A DNA stretch of 57,871 nucleotides, taken from positions 1-57,871 of the forward strand of contig JAHEEC010000015.1 in assembly GCA_024640885.1 (NCBI GenBank), given 5' to 3'. Under the pieces are notes generated by a model. It made no database searches. It was not told the DNA's origin and was given only the letters and a program-made list of their open reading frames with translations. The position numbers and the translations under genes were made by a program. Of this stretch, positions 17,098 through 25,907 are shown one piece after another. The DNA is from Bacteroidota bacterium. GTDB taxonomy: Bacteria > Bacteroidota > Bacteroidia > Bacteroidales > GCA-2748055. Each line of letters starts with the position of its first letter. The stretch's first letter is position 1.

Positions 17098-17846
17098 AAA
17101 GAATTTATCTGGTAATAATCGCTGTGTTAATGTTGGTTGATGTCTCGGCCAGTACCGATTCTTTGTACCTGAAAGCCAACGAACTCTACCAGCAAGGTGA
17201 ATTTGAACTGGCCCTGGATGCGTATCAGGAGATCATTGCAGCCGGTTATGAATCGCCCGGCCTCTATTATAATATGGGCGATGCTTCATACAGGTCCAAC
17301 AGCATCGGATACGCCATACTATATTTTGAAAAAGCGCTTAAGATGGATCCTTCCTATGAGGATGCGAGACACAACCTGGAGTATGTATCGCGCTATCGGG
17401 TGGATACCTTTGAACCCGTTCCTGAACTATTTTTAAGAAGCTGGATCAGGTCGCTGGTCAGCGTTTTTTCAGAAAGGAACTGGAGCCTGATGGCTATGTT
17501 GCTTTTCATAATACTGTTGGGAAGTGCACTGATATTCCTATTTTCAAAGAGGATGGGCATCAAAAAAGCCGGGTTTGTGACTGCACTGGTGGGTCTCTTC
17601 CTGTTTCTCATCACGCTTTCATCTGCCATCTCGTCGCACAGGAAAATCATTAACCCGGATGAAGGCATTGTGCTCGCTCCTTCAGTGATCGTAAGAAGCT
17701 CACCCAGTGATTCCGGGACCGAGCTGTTTGTGCTTCATGAGGGAACGAAGATCAGGATCAATGAAGAGGTTGCCGGCTGGCAGAATATCAGGGTGAAGGA
17801 CGGAAGGGAAGGGTGGATCGGTTCGGCTGATTTCGAAACCATCTAA
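17094..17846 (+). CDS. batE: BatE, TPR and SH3-like domain protein
   Basis: The protein has 250 residues. It has a signal peptide (about 1-20), TPR repeats (about 22-100), two transmembrane helices (about 130-151 and 159-180) and a C-terminal bacterial SH3-type domain (about 195-250) ending GWQNIRV...GREGWIGSADFE. SH3-like domains of this kind often bind cell-wall peptides. It is the last gene of the operon; cstA follows after a 19-base gap. Confidence 0.9.
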   Translation: MKRIYLVIIAVLMLVDVSASTDSLYLKANELYQQGEFELALDAYQEIIAAGYESPGLYYNMGDASYRSNSIGYAILYFEKALKMDPSYEDARHNLEYVSRYRVDTFEPVPELFLRSWIRSLVSVFSERNWSLMAMLLFIILLGSALIFLFSKRMGIKKAGFVTALVGLFLFLITLSSAISSHRKIINPDEGIVLAPSVIVRSSPSDSGTELFVLHEGTKIRINEEVAGWQNIRVKDGREGWIGSADFETI

Positions 17847-17865
17847 TCCATTATCTTTGGAGGCT

Positions 17866-19593
17866 ATGAACAGCCTTTTATTGGTCATACTGGCATTTGC
17901 CGGCTATGTGTTAGCCTACCGGGTATACGGTGGGTATCTTGGAAGAAAGATCTTCAGGTTATCCTCATCCAGGCTGATGCCATCCCATGAACTGGCTGAC
18001 GGGGTTGATTTCGTACCCACAAAACCACACATCGTTTTCGGGCACCACTTCACCACCATTGCGGGATTGGGACCCATCGTAGGGCCTGCCATCGGGATCA
18101 TCTGGGGCTGGCTCCCGGCCTTTTTATGGGTGTTCCTGGGAAGCATCTTTATGGGGGCGGTCCACGATTTTACCACCCTTGTGATTTCTGCCCGGAACCA
18201 TGGAAAATCCATCGGTGAGCTCACCGGCAATATCATCAGCCCCTCCACCAGGTATGCGCTGCAATTCATTATGCAGCTGTTGCTTTTCATCGTGCTGGCC
18301 GTATTTGCCATGATTGTGAGCTCGCTGTTCGTGATGTATCCCGAAGCGGTTATCCCGGTTTGGGCGCAGATCCCGGTGGCAATATGGCTGGGATGGAAGA
18401 TCAGGGAGGGCAAGAACGATCTGGTTTACTCCATCCTGGCCCTTTTCATGCTCTACGCTTTTGTGATCGTGGGGGTGAAGATACCCGTTTCATTGCCCTG
18501 GGAACGGGAAGTATCTGTCGTTATATGGTGCATCCTGCTCTTTATCTATGTATTTTTCGCCTCCACCATACCGGTCCATAAATTATTGCAGCCCAGGGAT
18601 TATATAAACTCCAACCAGCTTTTTGTGGCCATGGGATTCCTGGTCATCGGGATCATCGTGGCCCACCCTGTCATGTCTGCCCCGGCCATTAACCAGCAGG
18701 CATTTTCTCCCACTTCCGACGTGCCGGACCTTGCCCCCATCCTTTTCATCATCATTGCCTGCGGAGCCATTTCAGGGTTCCATTCCCTTGCCGGATCAGG
18801 AACCACCGTAAAACAACTGGATAATGAGAAGGATGCCCTTCCCGTGGGATTCGGAGCCATGATCACCGAAAGTTTCCTTGCAGTGCTGGTCATCGTGGCG
18901 GTCGGAGCTGGGCTGGGGATGGGGCTGGACCATAACGGCCAGCATTATTCAGGAGCAGCCGCCTTCAATCACCATTATTCCTCCTGGTCCTCTGCAAACG
19001 GTCTTACGGCCAAGCTGGATGCCTTCATCATCGGATCAGCCAATCTCTTCTCTGCCATCGGGTTGCCGGTAAAATACGGTGCAGCTTTTGTAGTGGTCTT
19101 TATCGTCTCCTTTGCCAACACAACCCTTGATTCTGCGGCCCGGATTCAGCGAATCTCCATGCAGGAGATCTTTACACGGAAAACCGGGGCCATAAGAAAG
19201 CCCATGCACAACCGGTACATGACCACATTGCTGATCGTGGTAGCGGCATCGGGACTTACCTTCTTTAAACCGGGGGGACAGGGTGCCATGGTGCTCTGGC
19301 CTCTGTTTGGATCCCTCAATCAGCTCATGGCAGCACTTGCCCTTGGAGTGGTCACCGTATACCTCTCTTCGCGTAAGATGCCTCTATATTTTACCCTGCT
19401 ACCCATGCTTGTGATCCTTGTGCTGACACTCTGGGCGATGGTCGAGAACCTTGCCGGTTTCATTGCCGACGGGGAATACCTGCTGGTGGTGTTATCCTCT
19501 TTGATCCTCATGCTGACCGGATGGCTCACCGGAAGCAGCCTCCTTGCGCTCTTCAGGAAATCCGGCACAAGGGAGGGAGGCATGGCCGAATAA
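17866..19593 (+). CDS. cstA: Carbon starvation protein A family transporter
   Basis: The protein has 575 residues and about 14-16 hydrophobic helices. CstA-family proteins import peptides or pyruvate in starved cells. The family motif FGHHFTTIAGLGPIVGPAIG (about residues 58-77) and the later SGFHSLAGSGTT segment are intact. The ATG at 17866 is chosen; an in-frame TTG at 17857 is less likely. TATCTTTG at 17852-17859 matches the -7 box, but lies so close to the ATG that it would give an almost leaderless mRNA, so read-through from the bat operon is equally possible. Confidence 0.9.
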   Translation: MNSLLLVILAFAGYVLAYRVYGGYLGRKIFRLSSSRLMPSHELADGVDFVPTKPHIVFGHHFTTIAGLGPIVGPAIGIIWGWLPAFLWVFLGSIFMGAVHDFTTLVISARNHGKSIGELTGNIISPSTRYALQFIMQLLLFIVLAVFAMIVSSLFVMYPEAVIPVWAQIPVAIWLGWKIREGKNDLVYSILALFMLYAFVIVGVKIPVSLPWEREVSVVIWCILLFIYVFFASTIPVHKLLQPRDYINSNQLFVAMGFLVIGIIVAHPVMSAPAINQQAFSPTSDVPDLAPILFIIIACGAISGFHSLAGSGTTVKQLDNEKDALPVGFGAMITESFLAVLVIVAVGAGLGMGLDHNGQHYSGAAAFNHHYSSWSSANGLTAKLDAFIIGSANLFSAIGLPVKYGAAFVVVFIVSFANTTLDSAARIQRISMQEIFTRKTGAIRKPMHNRYMTTLLIVVAASGLTFFKPGGQGAMVLWPLFGSLNQLMAALALGVVTVYLSSRKMPLYFTLLPMLVILVLTLWAMVENLAGFIADGEYLLVVLSSLILMLTGWLTGSSLLALFRKSGTREGGMAE

Positions 19594-19616
19594 ATGAGGG
19601 CTGACGTGGCCATTGG

Positions 19617-19889
19617 CTAATGCCTTATCTCAAATCCCCTGAATTCTGCTGGCTCCAATTCTGAAATTTCCACCCGCTCCACCCAGCTGTAGCCGGTGCC
19701 ATTCCTACACCACCTGATATAGGCACCACAACCGGTCTCCTCACCCTGGATGGATGTGCGTACAGATCCGTCCGGGAGGTTTTCCACCCAACCTTTCAGG
19801 TTCAGTTCCCTGGCCTTGTTTCGTGCGGCATATCGGAACCCTACGCCCTGAACCCTTCCGTACACCTTTATTTCATAATGCTTGATCAT
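19617..19889 (-). CDS. acyP: Acylphosphatase
   Basis: The protein has 90 residues, the standard size. The enzyme hydrolyses acyl phosphates such as acetyl phosphate or 1,3-bisphosphoglycerate. Catalytic Arg and Asn are in the signatures GRVQGVGFR (about 11-19) and GWVENLPDGSV (about 33-43). Two Cys and an extra CRN segment in the second half (about 53-63) are unusual but in a variable loop. It is a single leftward gene between two rightward ones, 23 bases from the cstA stop. Confidence 0.93.
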   Translation of the reverse strand: MIKHYEIKVYGRVQGVGFRYAARNKARELNLKGWVENLPDGSVRTSIQGEETGCGAYIRWCRNGTGYSWVERVEISELEPAEFRGFEIRH

Positions 19890-19979
19890 GGGTATGCTTC
19901 CCTGGCAAATTTAATCCAAATTGGTTTGAACAAGGAGTTAAGTGGCTTGTTTTAATGTAAAATGTTCAAACGAGAATCC

Positions 19980-20528
19980 ATGAAAAAAATATTCTATTTC
20001 GGCACACTATGCCTGCTCAGCATGGCCTTCAATTCCCTGCATGCTCAAAAGAGCTTTTATGATTTCACGGTCCTTGACATCAACGGGGAGGAGTTTGATC
20101 TGGCACAATTGCAGGGAAAGAAGGTGCTTGTGGTCAACACGGCCTCAAAATGCGGCCTGACGCCCCAGTACGAAAGCCTGGAGAACCTGTACAGGGAATA
20201 CGGGGGTGACAATTTCGTGATCATCGGATTTCCCACCAATGATTTTGCCGGCCAGGAGCCGGGTACCAATGAGGAGATTGCGGAATTCTGCAGGACCAGA
20301 TTCGACGTTACATTTCCCATGATGGCCAAAATTACAGTGAAGGGTGAGGAGATGCATCCCCTGTACAAATGGCTCACAAGTGCTTCAGAGAACGGGGTGG
20401 AGGACAGCAAAGTGGCATGGAACTTTCAGAAGTACATGATCGGCGAGGACGGGATGCTGCTGGGGCATGTGGCACCCCAAAAGAAACCTGACAGCAAGGT
20501 GATTATCTCCTGGCTGAAAAAGGGATAA
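19980..20528 (+). CDS. Secreted glutathione peroxidase-family (thiol) peroxidase
   Basis: The protein has 182 residues including a signal peptide (about 1-22, ending LHA-Q), so it acts in the periplasm. The active site is Cys58 (TASKCGL), with Gln92 (FAGQEPG) and Trp147 (VAWNF) as partners; there is Cys and not selenocysteine. Bacterial members usually take electrons from thioredoxin. The ATG at 19980 gives the signal peptide directly; an in-frame ATG at 19962 adds six charged residues. No operon partner; a response regulator follows after 114 bases. Confidence 0.92.
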   Translation: MKKIFYFGTLCLLSMAFNSLHAQKSFYDFTVLDINGEEFDLAQLQGKKVLVVNTASKCGLTPQYESLENLYREYGGDNFVIIGFPTNDFAGQEPGTNEEIAEFCRTRFDVTFPMMAKITVKGEEMHPLYKWLTSASENGVEDSKVAWNFQKYMIGEDGMLLGHVAPQKKPDSKVIISWLKKG

Positions 20529-20613
20529 CCAAACACCACATTCACTCCTGATCCACAATGGGGATTGATTGGCACACTCCAATCAGTGGTGCTGCAAATT
20601 GGTTTATATTTTC

Positions 20614-20621
20614 TACTTTTG
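20614..20621 (+). promoter_or_regulatory. -7 box (TACTTTTG) before the response regulator
   Basis: TACTTTTG fits TAnnTTTG and lies 21 bases before the ATG at 20643. No well-spaced TTTG upstream element was found. Confidence 0.35.
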
Positions 20622-20642
20622 CCCTCCTTAGTGCGCTCGCCC

Positions 20643-21020
20643 ATGTCAAAATTGAGAATTCTGGTGGTGGATGATATATATGCCAACCGGTACCTGATGT
20701 CCGAATTGATAAAGATTACGGGAAACGAACCGGTGATGGCAGCGAACGGGAAAGAAGCCCTGGAAATACTTGAAAATCAGGAGATCCATATGGTCTTCAT
20801 GGATATAGAGATGCCTGTAATGAATGGCATTGAGACCACCAAATATATTCGCGCTGAATTGCCCTCACCGCTGAACAAAATCCCGATCATTGCTCTTACT
20901 GCGCACAATCCGGGAATTTTCTTTGAGGACTTTTCGAATGTGGGGTTCGACGAATTGGTCACGAAACCATATTCGGTGGAGAAGATCAAACAGAAGATCA
21001 TCAATTTCATCCCTGATTGA
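20643..21020 (+). CDS. Single-domain response regulator (CheY-like)
   Basis: The protein has 125 residues and is a receiver domain with no output domain. Phosphoacceptor Asp54 lies in VFMDIEMP, the acidic pair in VVDD (8-11), the conserved Thr in IALTAHN (about 85-91) and the Lys in VTKPYS (about 107-112). Such proteins relay phosphate to other components or bind targets directly. The start MSKLRILVVDD at 20643 was preferred over an upstream in-frame ATG (20565) whose extra residues have no family match. No kinase is adjacent; the kinase at 33296 is far off and shows no special link. Confidence 0.9.
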   Translation: MSKLRILVVDDIYANRYLMSELIKITGNEPVMAANGKEALEILENQEIHMVFMDIEMPVMNGIETTKYIRAELPSPLNKIPIIALTAHNPGIFFEDFSNVGFDELVTKPYSVEKIKQKIINFIPD

Positions 21021-21050
21021 AGCTGGGCTGCTGCGGGTCAATGACTGGAT

Positions 21051-21512
21051 TCAGGCATAGACAAGTCCCGCGATCCGCTCCAGCGCAATCCGGTCCACAT
21101 CACTGAAAGCACCGGGCCTGTCCGAATCCACATCCAGAATCGCCCTGATGACATGCTCACGGTCAAGTACCGGAATGGTGATCTCGGAGCTGGACCTGGA
21201 GTCGCAGGCAATGTGACCTGGGAATGCGTGCACATCGGCCACCAGCTGGGGCTCCCCGGAGTTTACAGAAGCCCAGCAGACCCCCCTGTTCCTTTCCAGC
21301 TCCTGGCATGCCACCGGGCCCTGGTATGGTCCCACAATGAGCTTATCATCGCGATAGAGATAGAAACCCGTCCAGAAGTAATGATCCATTTTATGATGCA
21401 GCACGGCGCATACGGATGCCATGCGGGCTATGGGATCATCAGTTTTTTGAAGCAACTGTTCCAGTTGAAGATAAATGCGCTGGTATCTTCCCTCTTTCTT
21501 TTTGTTTTCCAT
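21051..21512 (-). CDS. msrC: Free methionine-(R)-sulfoxide reductase (GAF-domain fRMsr)
   Basis: The protein has 153 residues and consists of one GAF domain. It reduces free methionine-R-sulfoxide to methionine. The three diagnostic cysteines are present: Cys69 (GPVACQEL), Cys79 (RGVCWAS) and Cys103 (HIACDSRSSSEI). The pocket residues VADVHAFPGH are typical. The start MENKKKEGRY at 21512 fits relatives better than the in-frame ATG at 21539. It is divergent from prfC, with 66 bases between the starts. Confidence 0.92.
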   Translation of the reverse strand: MENKKKEGRYQRIYLQLEQLLQKTDDPIARMASVCAVLHHKMDHYFWTGFYLYRDDKLIVGPYQGPVACQELERNRGVCWASVNSGEPQLVADVHAFPGHIACDSRSSSEITIPVLDREHVIRAILDVDSDRPGAFSDVDRIALERIAGLVYA

Positions 21513-21554
21513 GGGATTAAGCAATATCCGCGACCTCAAAATTAGGATTATTAT

Positions 21555-21562
21555 TATCTTTG
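21555..21562 (+). promoter_or_regulatory. -7 box (TATCTTTG) before prfC
   Basis: TATCTTTG matches TAnnTTTG, 17 bases before the prfC ATG. No TTTG at -33 spacing was found. Confidence 0.4.
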
Positions 21563-21578
21563 CCGCTTAATTTTCAAG

Positions 21579-23156
21579 ATGAAATTACAACAGGAAATCG
21601 AAAGGCGCAGGACCTTTGCCATTGTGAGTCACCCCGATGCCGGGAAAACGACACTCACAGAGAAATTCCTGTTGTTCGGCGGGGCCATCAATGTGGCCGG
21701 TGCAGTGAAATCAAACAAGATCAAGAAGAGCGCCACCTCCGATTTCATGGAGATCGAGAAGCAACGGGGCATCTCCGTGGCCACCTCGGTGATGGGATTC
21801 GAATATGGCGGGAGAAAGATCAACATCCTGGACACGCCTGGCCACCAGGATTTTGCCGAGGATACATACCGGACACTGACCGCGGCGGACAGCGTGATCA
21901 TTGTGATTGATGCCGCAAAAGGGGTGGAGGAACAGACCCGCAAACTGATGAATGTCTGCAGGATGCGAAAGACACCGGTGATGGTGTTCGTGAATAAGAT
22001 GGACAGGCCTGCGCTGGATTCATTTGAATTGCTGGATGAGATAGAGAAGGAACTGGAGATCCACGTTCACCCGTTGAGCTGGCCCGTGGGCAAAGGATCC
22101 GATTTCAGGGGCGTGTATAACAGGTTCGATCGCAGATTCAGGTCATTCAAAGGGATCAGCAAACAAACCATCGGGGAGCTTGTGGAGTACGCGGACCTGG
22201 AAGATCCCAAATTTCAGAAACATATCTCGCCCCATGGGGACCGCCTCAGGGAAGAGCTGGAGCTCATCGAAGGGGTATATCCCGATTTTATCCTGGGTGA
22301 TTACCTGGATGGAAGGACAGCACCACTCTTTTTTGGCAGTGCCCTCAATAATTTCGGGGTCAGGGACATCCTGGACTGCTTCATCCAGGTGGCACCATGC
22401 CCCGGCCCGATAGTCACTGAGGAGAGGCGGGTGGACCCTGCTGAGCCGAAAATGTCAGGATTTGTCTTTAAGATCCATGCCAACATGGATCCGAACCACA
22501 GGGACCGCCTGGCATTTATCAAGGTGGTATCCGGGAGGTTCGAACGCAATAAGGCCTACATCCATGTGCGCAGCGGGAGGCAGGTGAAGTTTTCCAGCCC
22601 CACCTCATTTATGGCTGAAAAAAAATCCGTGATCGACGAGGCATTCCCGGGTGACATTGTGGGTGTGCATGACACCGGTAATTTTAAAATCGGCGATTCC
22701 GTCACAGAAGGGGAGAAGCTGAAATTTACAGGTATCCCCAGTTTCTCGCCGGAGCTTTTCAGGTATGTGGAGAATGATGAACCATTGAAATTCAAGCAAC
22801 TGGCCAGGGGACTGGACCAGCTGATGGACGAAGGGGTGGCACAACTGTTCGTCAGTGTGGCCAACGGACGCAAGATCATCGGAACGGTGGGTGCCCTGCA
22901 GTTCGACGTGATCCAGTACAGGCTCCAGCACGAATACGGTGCCCGCTGCCGGTACGAACAGCTTCCCATGTTCAAGGCTTGCTGGATCGAGTCCACGGAC
23001 CACGAGAAATTAAAGGAGTTCCGGCTTCGCAAGTACCAGCAGCTGGCAATGGACAAGGAGTCCAGGGAGGTATATATGGCTGAATCGCCATACGCCCTTC
23101 AGATGGCACAGGAGAAGTTCCCCGAGATCACATTCCATTTCAATTCTGAATTCTGA
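21579..23156 (+). CDS. prfC: Peptide chain release factor 3
   Basis: The protein has 525 residues. RF3 is a translational GTPase that removes RF1/RF2 from the ribosome after peptide release. G-domain motifs: HPDAGKTT (18-25), the switch I region EKQRGISVATS, DTPGHQDFAEDTYRTL (G3) and NKMDRPALD (G4). Domain 2/3 features such as ALQFDVIQYRLQHEYG, which distinguish RF3 from EF-G and LepA, are present. It stands alone in the + direction. Confidence 0.95.
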   Translation: MKLQQEIERRRTFAIVSHPDAGKTTLTEKFLLFGGAINVAGAVKSNKIKKSATSDFMEIEKQRGISVATSVMGFEYGGRKINILDTPGHQDFAEDTYRTLTAADSVIIVIDAAKGVEEQTRKLMNVCRMRKTPVMVFVNKMDRPALDSFELLDEIEKELEIHVHPLSWPVGKGSDFRGVYNRFDRRFRSFKGISKQTIGELVEYADLEDPKFQKHISPHGDRLREELELIEGVYPDFILGDYLDGRTAPLFFGSALNNFGVRDILDCFIQVAPCPGPIVTEERRVDPAEPKMSGFVFKIHANMDPNHRDRLAFIKVVSGRFERNKAYIHVRSGRQVKFSSPTSFMAEKKSVIDEAFPGDIVGVHDTGNFKIGDSVTEGEKLKFTGIPSFSPELFRYVENDEPLKFKQLARGLDQLMDEGVAQLFVSVANGRKIIGTVGALQFDVIQYRLQHEYGARCRYEQLPMFKACWIESTDHEKLKEFRLRKYQQLAMDKESREVYMAESPYALQMAQEKFPEITFHFNSEF

Positions 23157-23274
23157 ATCCTTTTGCTTCATTCTCCGGCAAGCAGCCTGGTTGAGTTTCA
23201 TTTGTACAATACTTTACCTCTGGAGCAGGCCCAAAATGATTATATTCGTGCTTATCAACCATGTGATGAGTCTT

Positions 23275-24864
23275 ATGAAATTTACCCTTATTACCACACT
23301 TTGCATTGGCCTTGGATCCGGAATGGCCATGGGCCAGATCCCTGACTGGGAGGGTGGGTATGCCGACGGATGCACCACTATCACGGCTGGAAAGAATGCC
23401 ACCAGTGACGGATCGGTCATCACTTCCCATACGGATGACAGCCACAGGACACGTTCCTGGATGAATGTGATCCCCGCTCAAAAACATCCCCGGGGGGCAA
23501 CTGTACCCATGTACAAGCGGGTAGCCTGCGATTCTTTCGCCATGCCCACATACAGCCACATCCCCATCGGGTCCATTCCACAGGTTAAGGAGACCCAGCA
23601 GTTCCTGAACACGGCCTATCCCTCCATGAACCAGTACCAGCTTGGAATCGGTGAGTCGACCTTCGGGGGCAGGGAGACCCTTCAGTCGGATGAAGGATTG
23701 ATTGATTGCCAGCGCCTTTGCCAGCTCATGCTTGAGAGGTGCAAAACAGCCAGGGAGGCCATCCAGTTGGCCGGTGAACTGACCGCAGCCTATGGATGGA
23801 ACGATTTCGGCGAATGTCTCACCATCGCTGACAAGAAGGAGGTGTGGCATTTCGAGATCATGGGTCCTGGAAAAGGCAGTATAGGGTCGGTATGGGCTGC
23901 TCAGCGCGTCCCCGACGACCATGTGTCGGTCAATGCCAATGCAAGTACCATCAAAGAGATTGATTTGGGGGATCCGGATTATTTTATGGCCAGTGAGAAC
24001 GTACTGAGCCTGGCCCTGGAAAATGGCTGGTGGAAAGAAGGGGAGGCGTTCCGGTTCTGTTATGCCTACGCACCCGAGAGCAGGACTTCACTGGCAGCCA
24101 GGAGAAGGGAGTGGCGGGTGTTTGACCTGTTGGCGCCCTCTCTGAAGCTTGATCCCAACGCCGAAAACTACCCCTTCTCGGTCAAGCCCGATCGGCCCGT
24201 TTCACTGCCGGACCTGAGAAGGGTCTTTTCTGATTACTATGAAGGGACACCTTTCGACATGACCAGGGATATGACCGTCACGGACGACAGCGGAAGAAGC
24301 GTAATTTCCCCCCTTGCCAATCCTCACCTGCCCTACGATATGAATAAGCTATTCAGGATCAACGGGGGCTGGGGATGGCGCGGTGAACGGACCATTGCAA
24401 GGTGGTATACCATGTATGCGACCATTATCCAATGCAGGGACTGGCTTCCCGATGAGATTGGCGGAGTGGTCTGGCTGGCCCAGGATAATGTCTCCACCTC
24501 CATATACATTCCCGTATACTGTTCGGGGAGCGACCTTCCGGATTCCTATAAAACGCCGGGACGGCCAAACGGATATACCACCGGGTCTGCCTGGTGGGCA
24601 TTCAACCGGCTGGGAACACTGACGGCTCAGCGATGGGGGGAAATGCGGTACGATGTAAATGGGGTCTGGGACCAATGGCAGGAAGAACTTTTCAGTGGAC
24701 AGGCCACATTCGAGGAGCAGGCACTGGAACTCTACCGTGCCGGAAAACTTGAAGCGTTGAACGAAAAGCTTACAGGATATACAATGGATTGGGGGAACAG
24801 GGTGGTGAGCAAAGCATGGGAGCTGGGTGATATGCTCTGGACCAAATACGATGAAATGTTTTAA
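23275..24864 (+). CDS. Secreted C69-family dipeptidase (PepD-like)
   Basis: The protein has about 529 residues. A signal peptide (MKFTLITTLCIGLGSGMAMG) precedes the catalytic Cys in DGCTTITAGKNAT, the conserved N-terminal nucleophile region of peptidase family C69, followed by TSDGSVITSHTDD. Later FGECLTIADKKEVWHFEIMGPG and the C-terminal WWAFNRLG are family landmarks. It cleaves dipeptides, probably in the periplasm. The start at 23275 was chosen because it gives a clean signal peptide; in-frame ATGs at 23266 and 23191 exist. Three bases separate it from the threonine aldolase gene, so the pair is likely an operon for amino acid salvage. Confidence 0.88.
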   Translation: MKFTLITTLCIGLGSGMAMGQIPDWEGGYADGCTTITAGKNATSDGSVITSHTDDSHRTRSWMNVIPAQKHPRGATVPMYKRVACDSFAMPTYSHIPIGSIPQVKETQQFLNTAYPSMNQYQLGIGESTFGGRETLQSDEGLIDCQRLCQLMLERCKTAREAIQLAGELTAAYGWNDFGECLTIADKKEVWHFEIMGPGKGSIGSVWAAQRVPDDHVSVNANASTIKEIDLGDPDYFMASENVLSLALENGWWKEGEAFRFCYAYAPESRTSLAARRREWRVFDLLAPSLKLDPNAENYPFSVKPDRPVSLPDLRRVFSDYYEGTPFDMTRDMTVTDDSGRSVISPLANPHLPYDMNKLFRINGGWGWRGERTIARWYTMYATIIQCRDWLPDEIGGVVWLAQDNVSTSIYIPVYCSGSDLPDSYKTPGRPNGYTTGSAWWAFNRLGTLTAQRWGEMRYDVNGVWDQWQEELFSGQATFEEQALELYRAGKLEALNEKLTGYTMDWGNRVVSKAWELGDMLWTKYDEMF

Positions 24865-24867
24865 AAG

Positions 24868-25905
24868 ATGACCGGATCAATCAATAAAAGGGGTTTTGCC
24901 AGTGATAACAATGCGGGTGTACACCCCGTGATCCTGGAAAGCATGGCTTTTGCGAACAACGGACATGTGATCGCTTACGGCGATGACCCCTATACAGAAA
25001 GCGCGGTAGCGCGCATGAAAGGGATATTCGGCCAGGAGACCGGGATCTTTTTTGTGTTCATTGGCACTGCCGCCAATGTGCTTGGTCTCTCCTCGGTGTC
25101 ACAGCCATTCAATGCGGTGATCTGTCCCGGTACGGCCCATATTCATGTGGATGAATGCGGGGCTCCGGAGAAGTTTACCGGTTGCAAGCTCCTGGCCGTG
25201 GATGCGCCGGATGGAAAACTGACCGTGGATTTGATCGCTTCCCAGATGCACGGAATTGGATTTGAGCACCATGTGCAGCCCAGGGTGGTTTCCATCACCC
25301 AGGCAACCGAACTGGGTACCGTCTACACCCCGGATGAGATCAGGCGGATCGCTGACTACACCCATGCCAATGGGATGCTCCTTCATATGGACGGGGCCAG
25401 GATCAGCAATGCGGCGGTCACCCTGGATTGCAGTTTTTATGAGATCACAGGCGGGGCAGGGGTGGATGTGCTCTCTTTTGGAGGAACCAAGAACGGGATG
25501 ATGTATGGCGAAGCCGTGGTTTTCTTCAACCGGGCACTTTGCGAGGATTTCAAATACAGGAGGAAACAGGGCATGCAGCTTGCCTCAAAAATGAGGTATA
25601 TTGCCGCACAATTTGATGCCTTCCTTGAAAATGACCTCTGGAAAAGAAATGCACTTCATGCTAACCTCATGGCTCAAAAGCTCCATGAGTCCGTCAGGGA
25701 TATCCCGGGGGTGGACGTCACACAGAAGGTGGAATCCAATGCGGTTTTCGCCCGTATCCCGGCTGCCATCATCCCTGAACTGCAGAAACACTATTTCTTT
25801 TATGTATGGGATGAGGAGTGTTCGGAGGTCCGGTGGATGTGCTCTTTTGACACCACCGCGGAGGATATCGAGGGATTCACCTCGCTGCTCAGGTCACTGC
25901 TTTAG
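24868..25905 (+). CDS. ltaE: Low-specificity L-threonine aldolase (PLP-dependent)
   Basis: The protein has 345 residues. It splits threonine or allo-threonine to glycine and acetaldehyde. The PLP lysine is Lys208 in SFGGTKNG. The N-terminal GFASDNNAGVHP, YGDDPYT and the cofactor-binding HMDGARISNAA (173-183) are typical of the fold. It follows the dipeptidase by three bases. Its stop lies two bases from the end of the convergent queA gene. Confidence 0.92.
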   Translation: MTGSINKRGFASDNNAGVHPVILESMAFANNGHVIAYGDDPYTESAVARMKGIFGQETGIFFVFIGTAANVLGLSSVSQPFNAVICPGTAHIHVDECGAPEKFTGCKLLAVDAPDGKLTVDLIASQMHGIGFEHHVQPRVVSITQATELGTVYTPDEIRRIADYTHANGMLLHMDGARISNAAVTLDCSFYEITGGAGVDVLSFGGTKNGMMYGEAVVFFNRALCEDFKYRRKQGMQLASKMRYIAAQFDAFLENDLWKRNALHANLMAQKLHESVRDIPGVDVTQKVESNAVFARIPAAIIPELQKHYFFYVWDEECSEVRWMCSFDTTAEDIEGFTSLLRSLL

Positions 25906-25907
25906 AT

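Noticed and set aside
19980..20528. Selenocysteine in the peroxidase
   Set aside because: The catalytic codon encodes Cys58 (TGC), not TGA.
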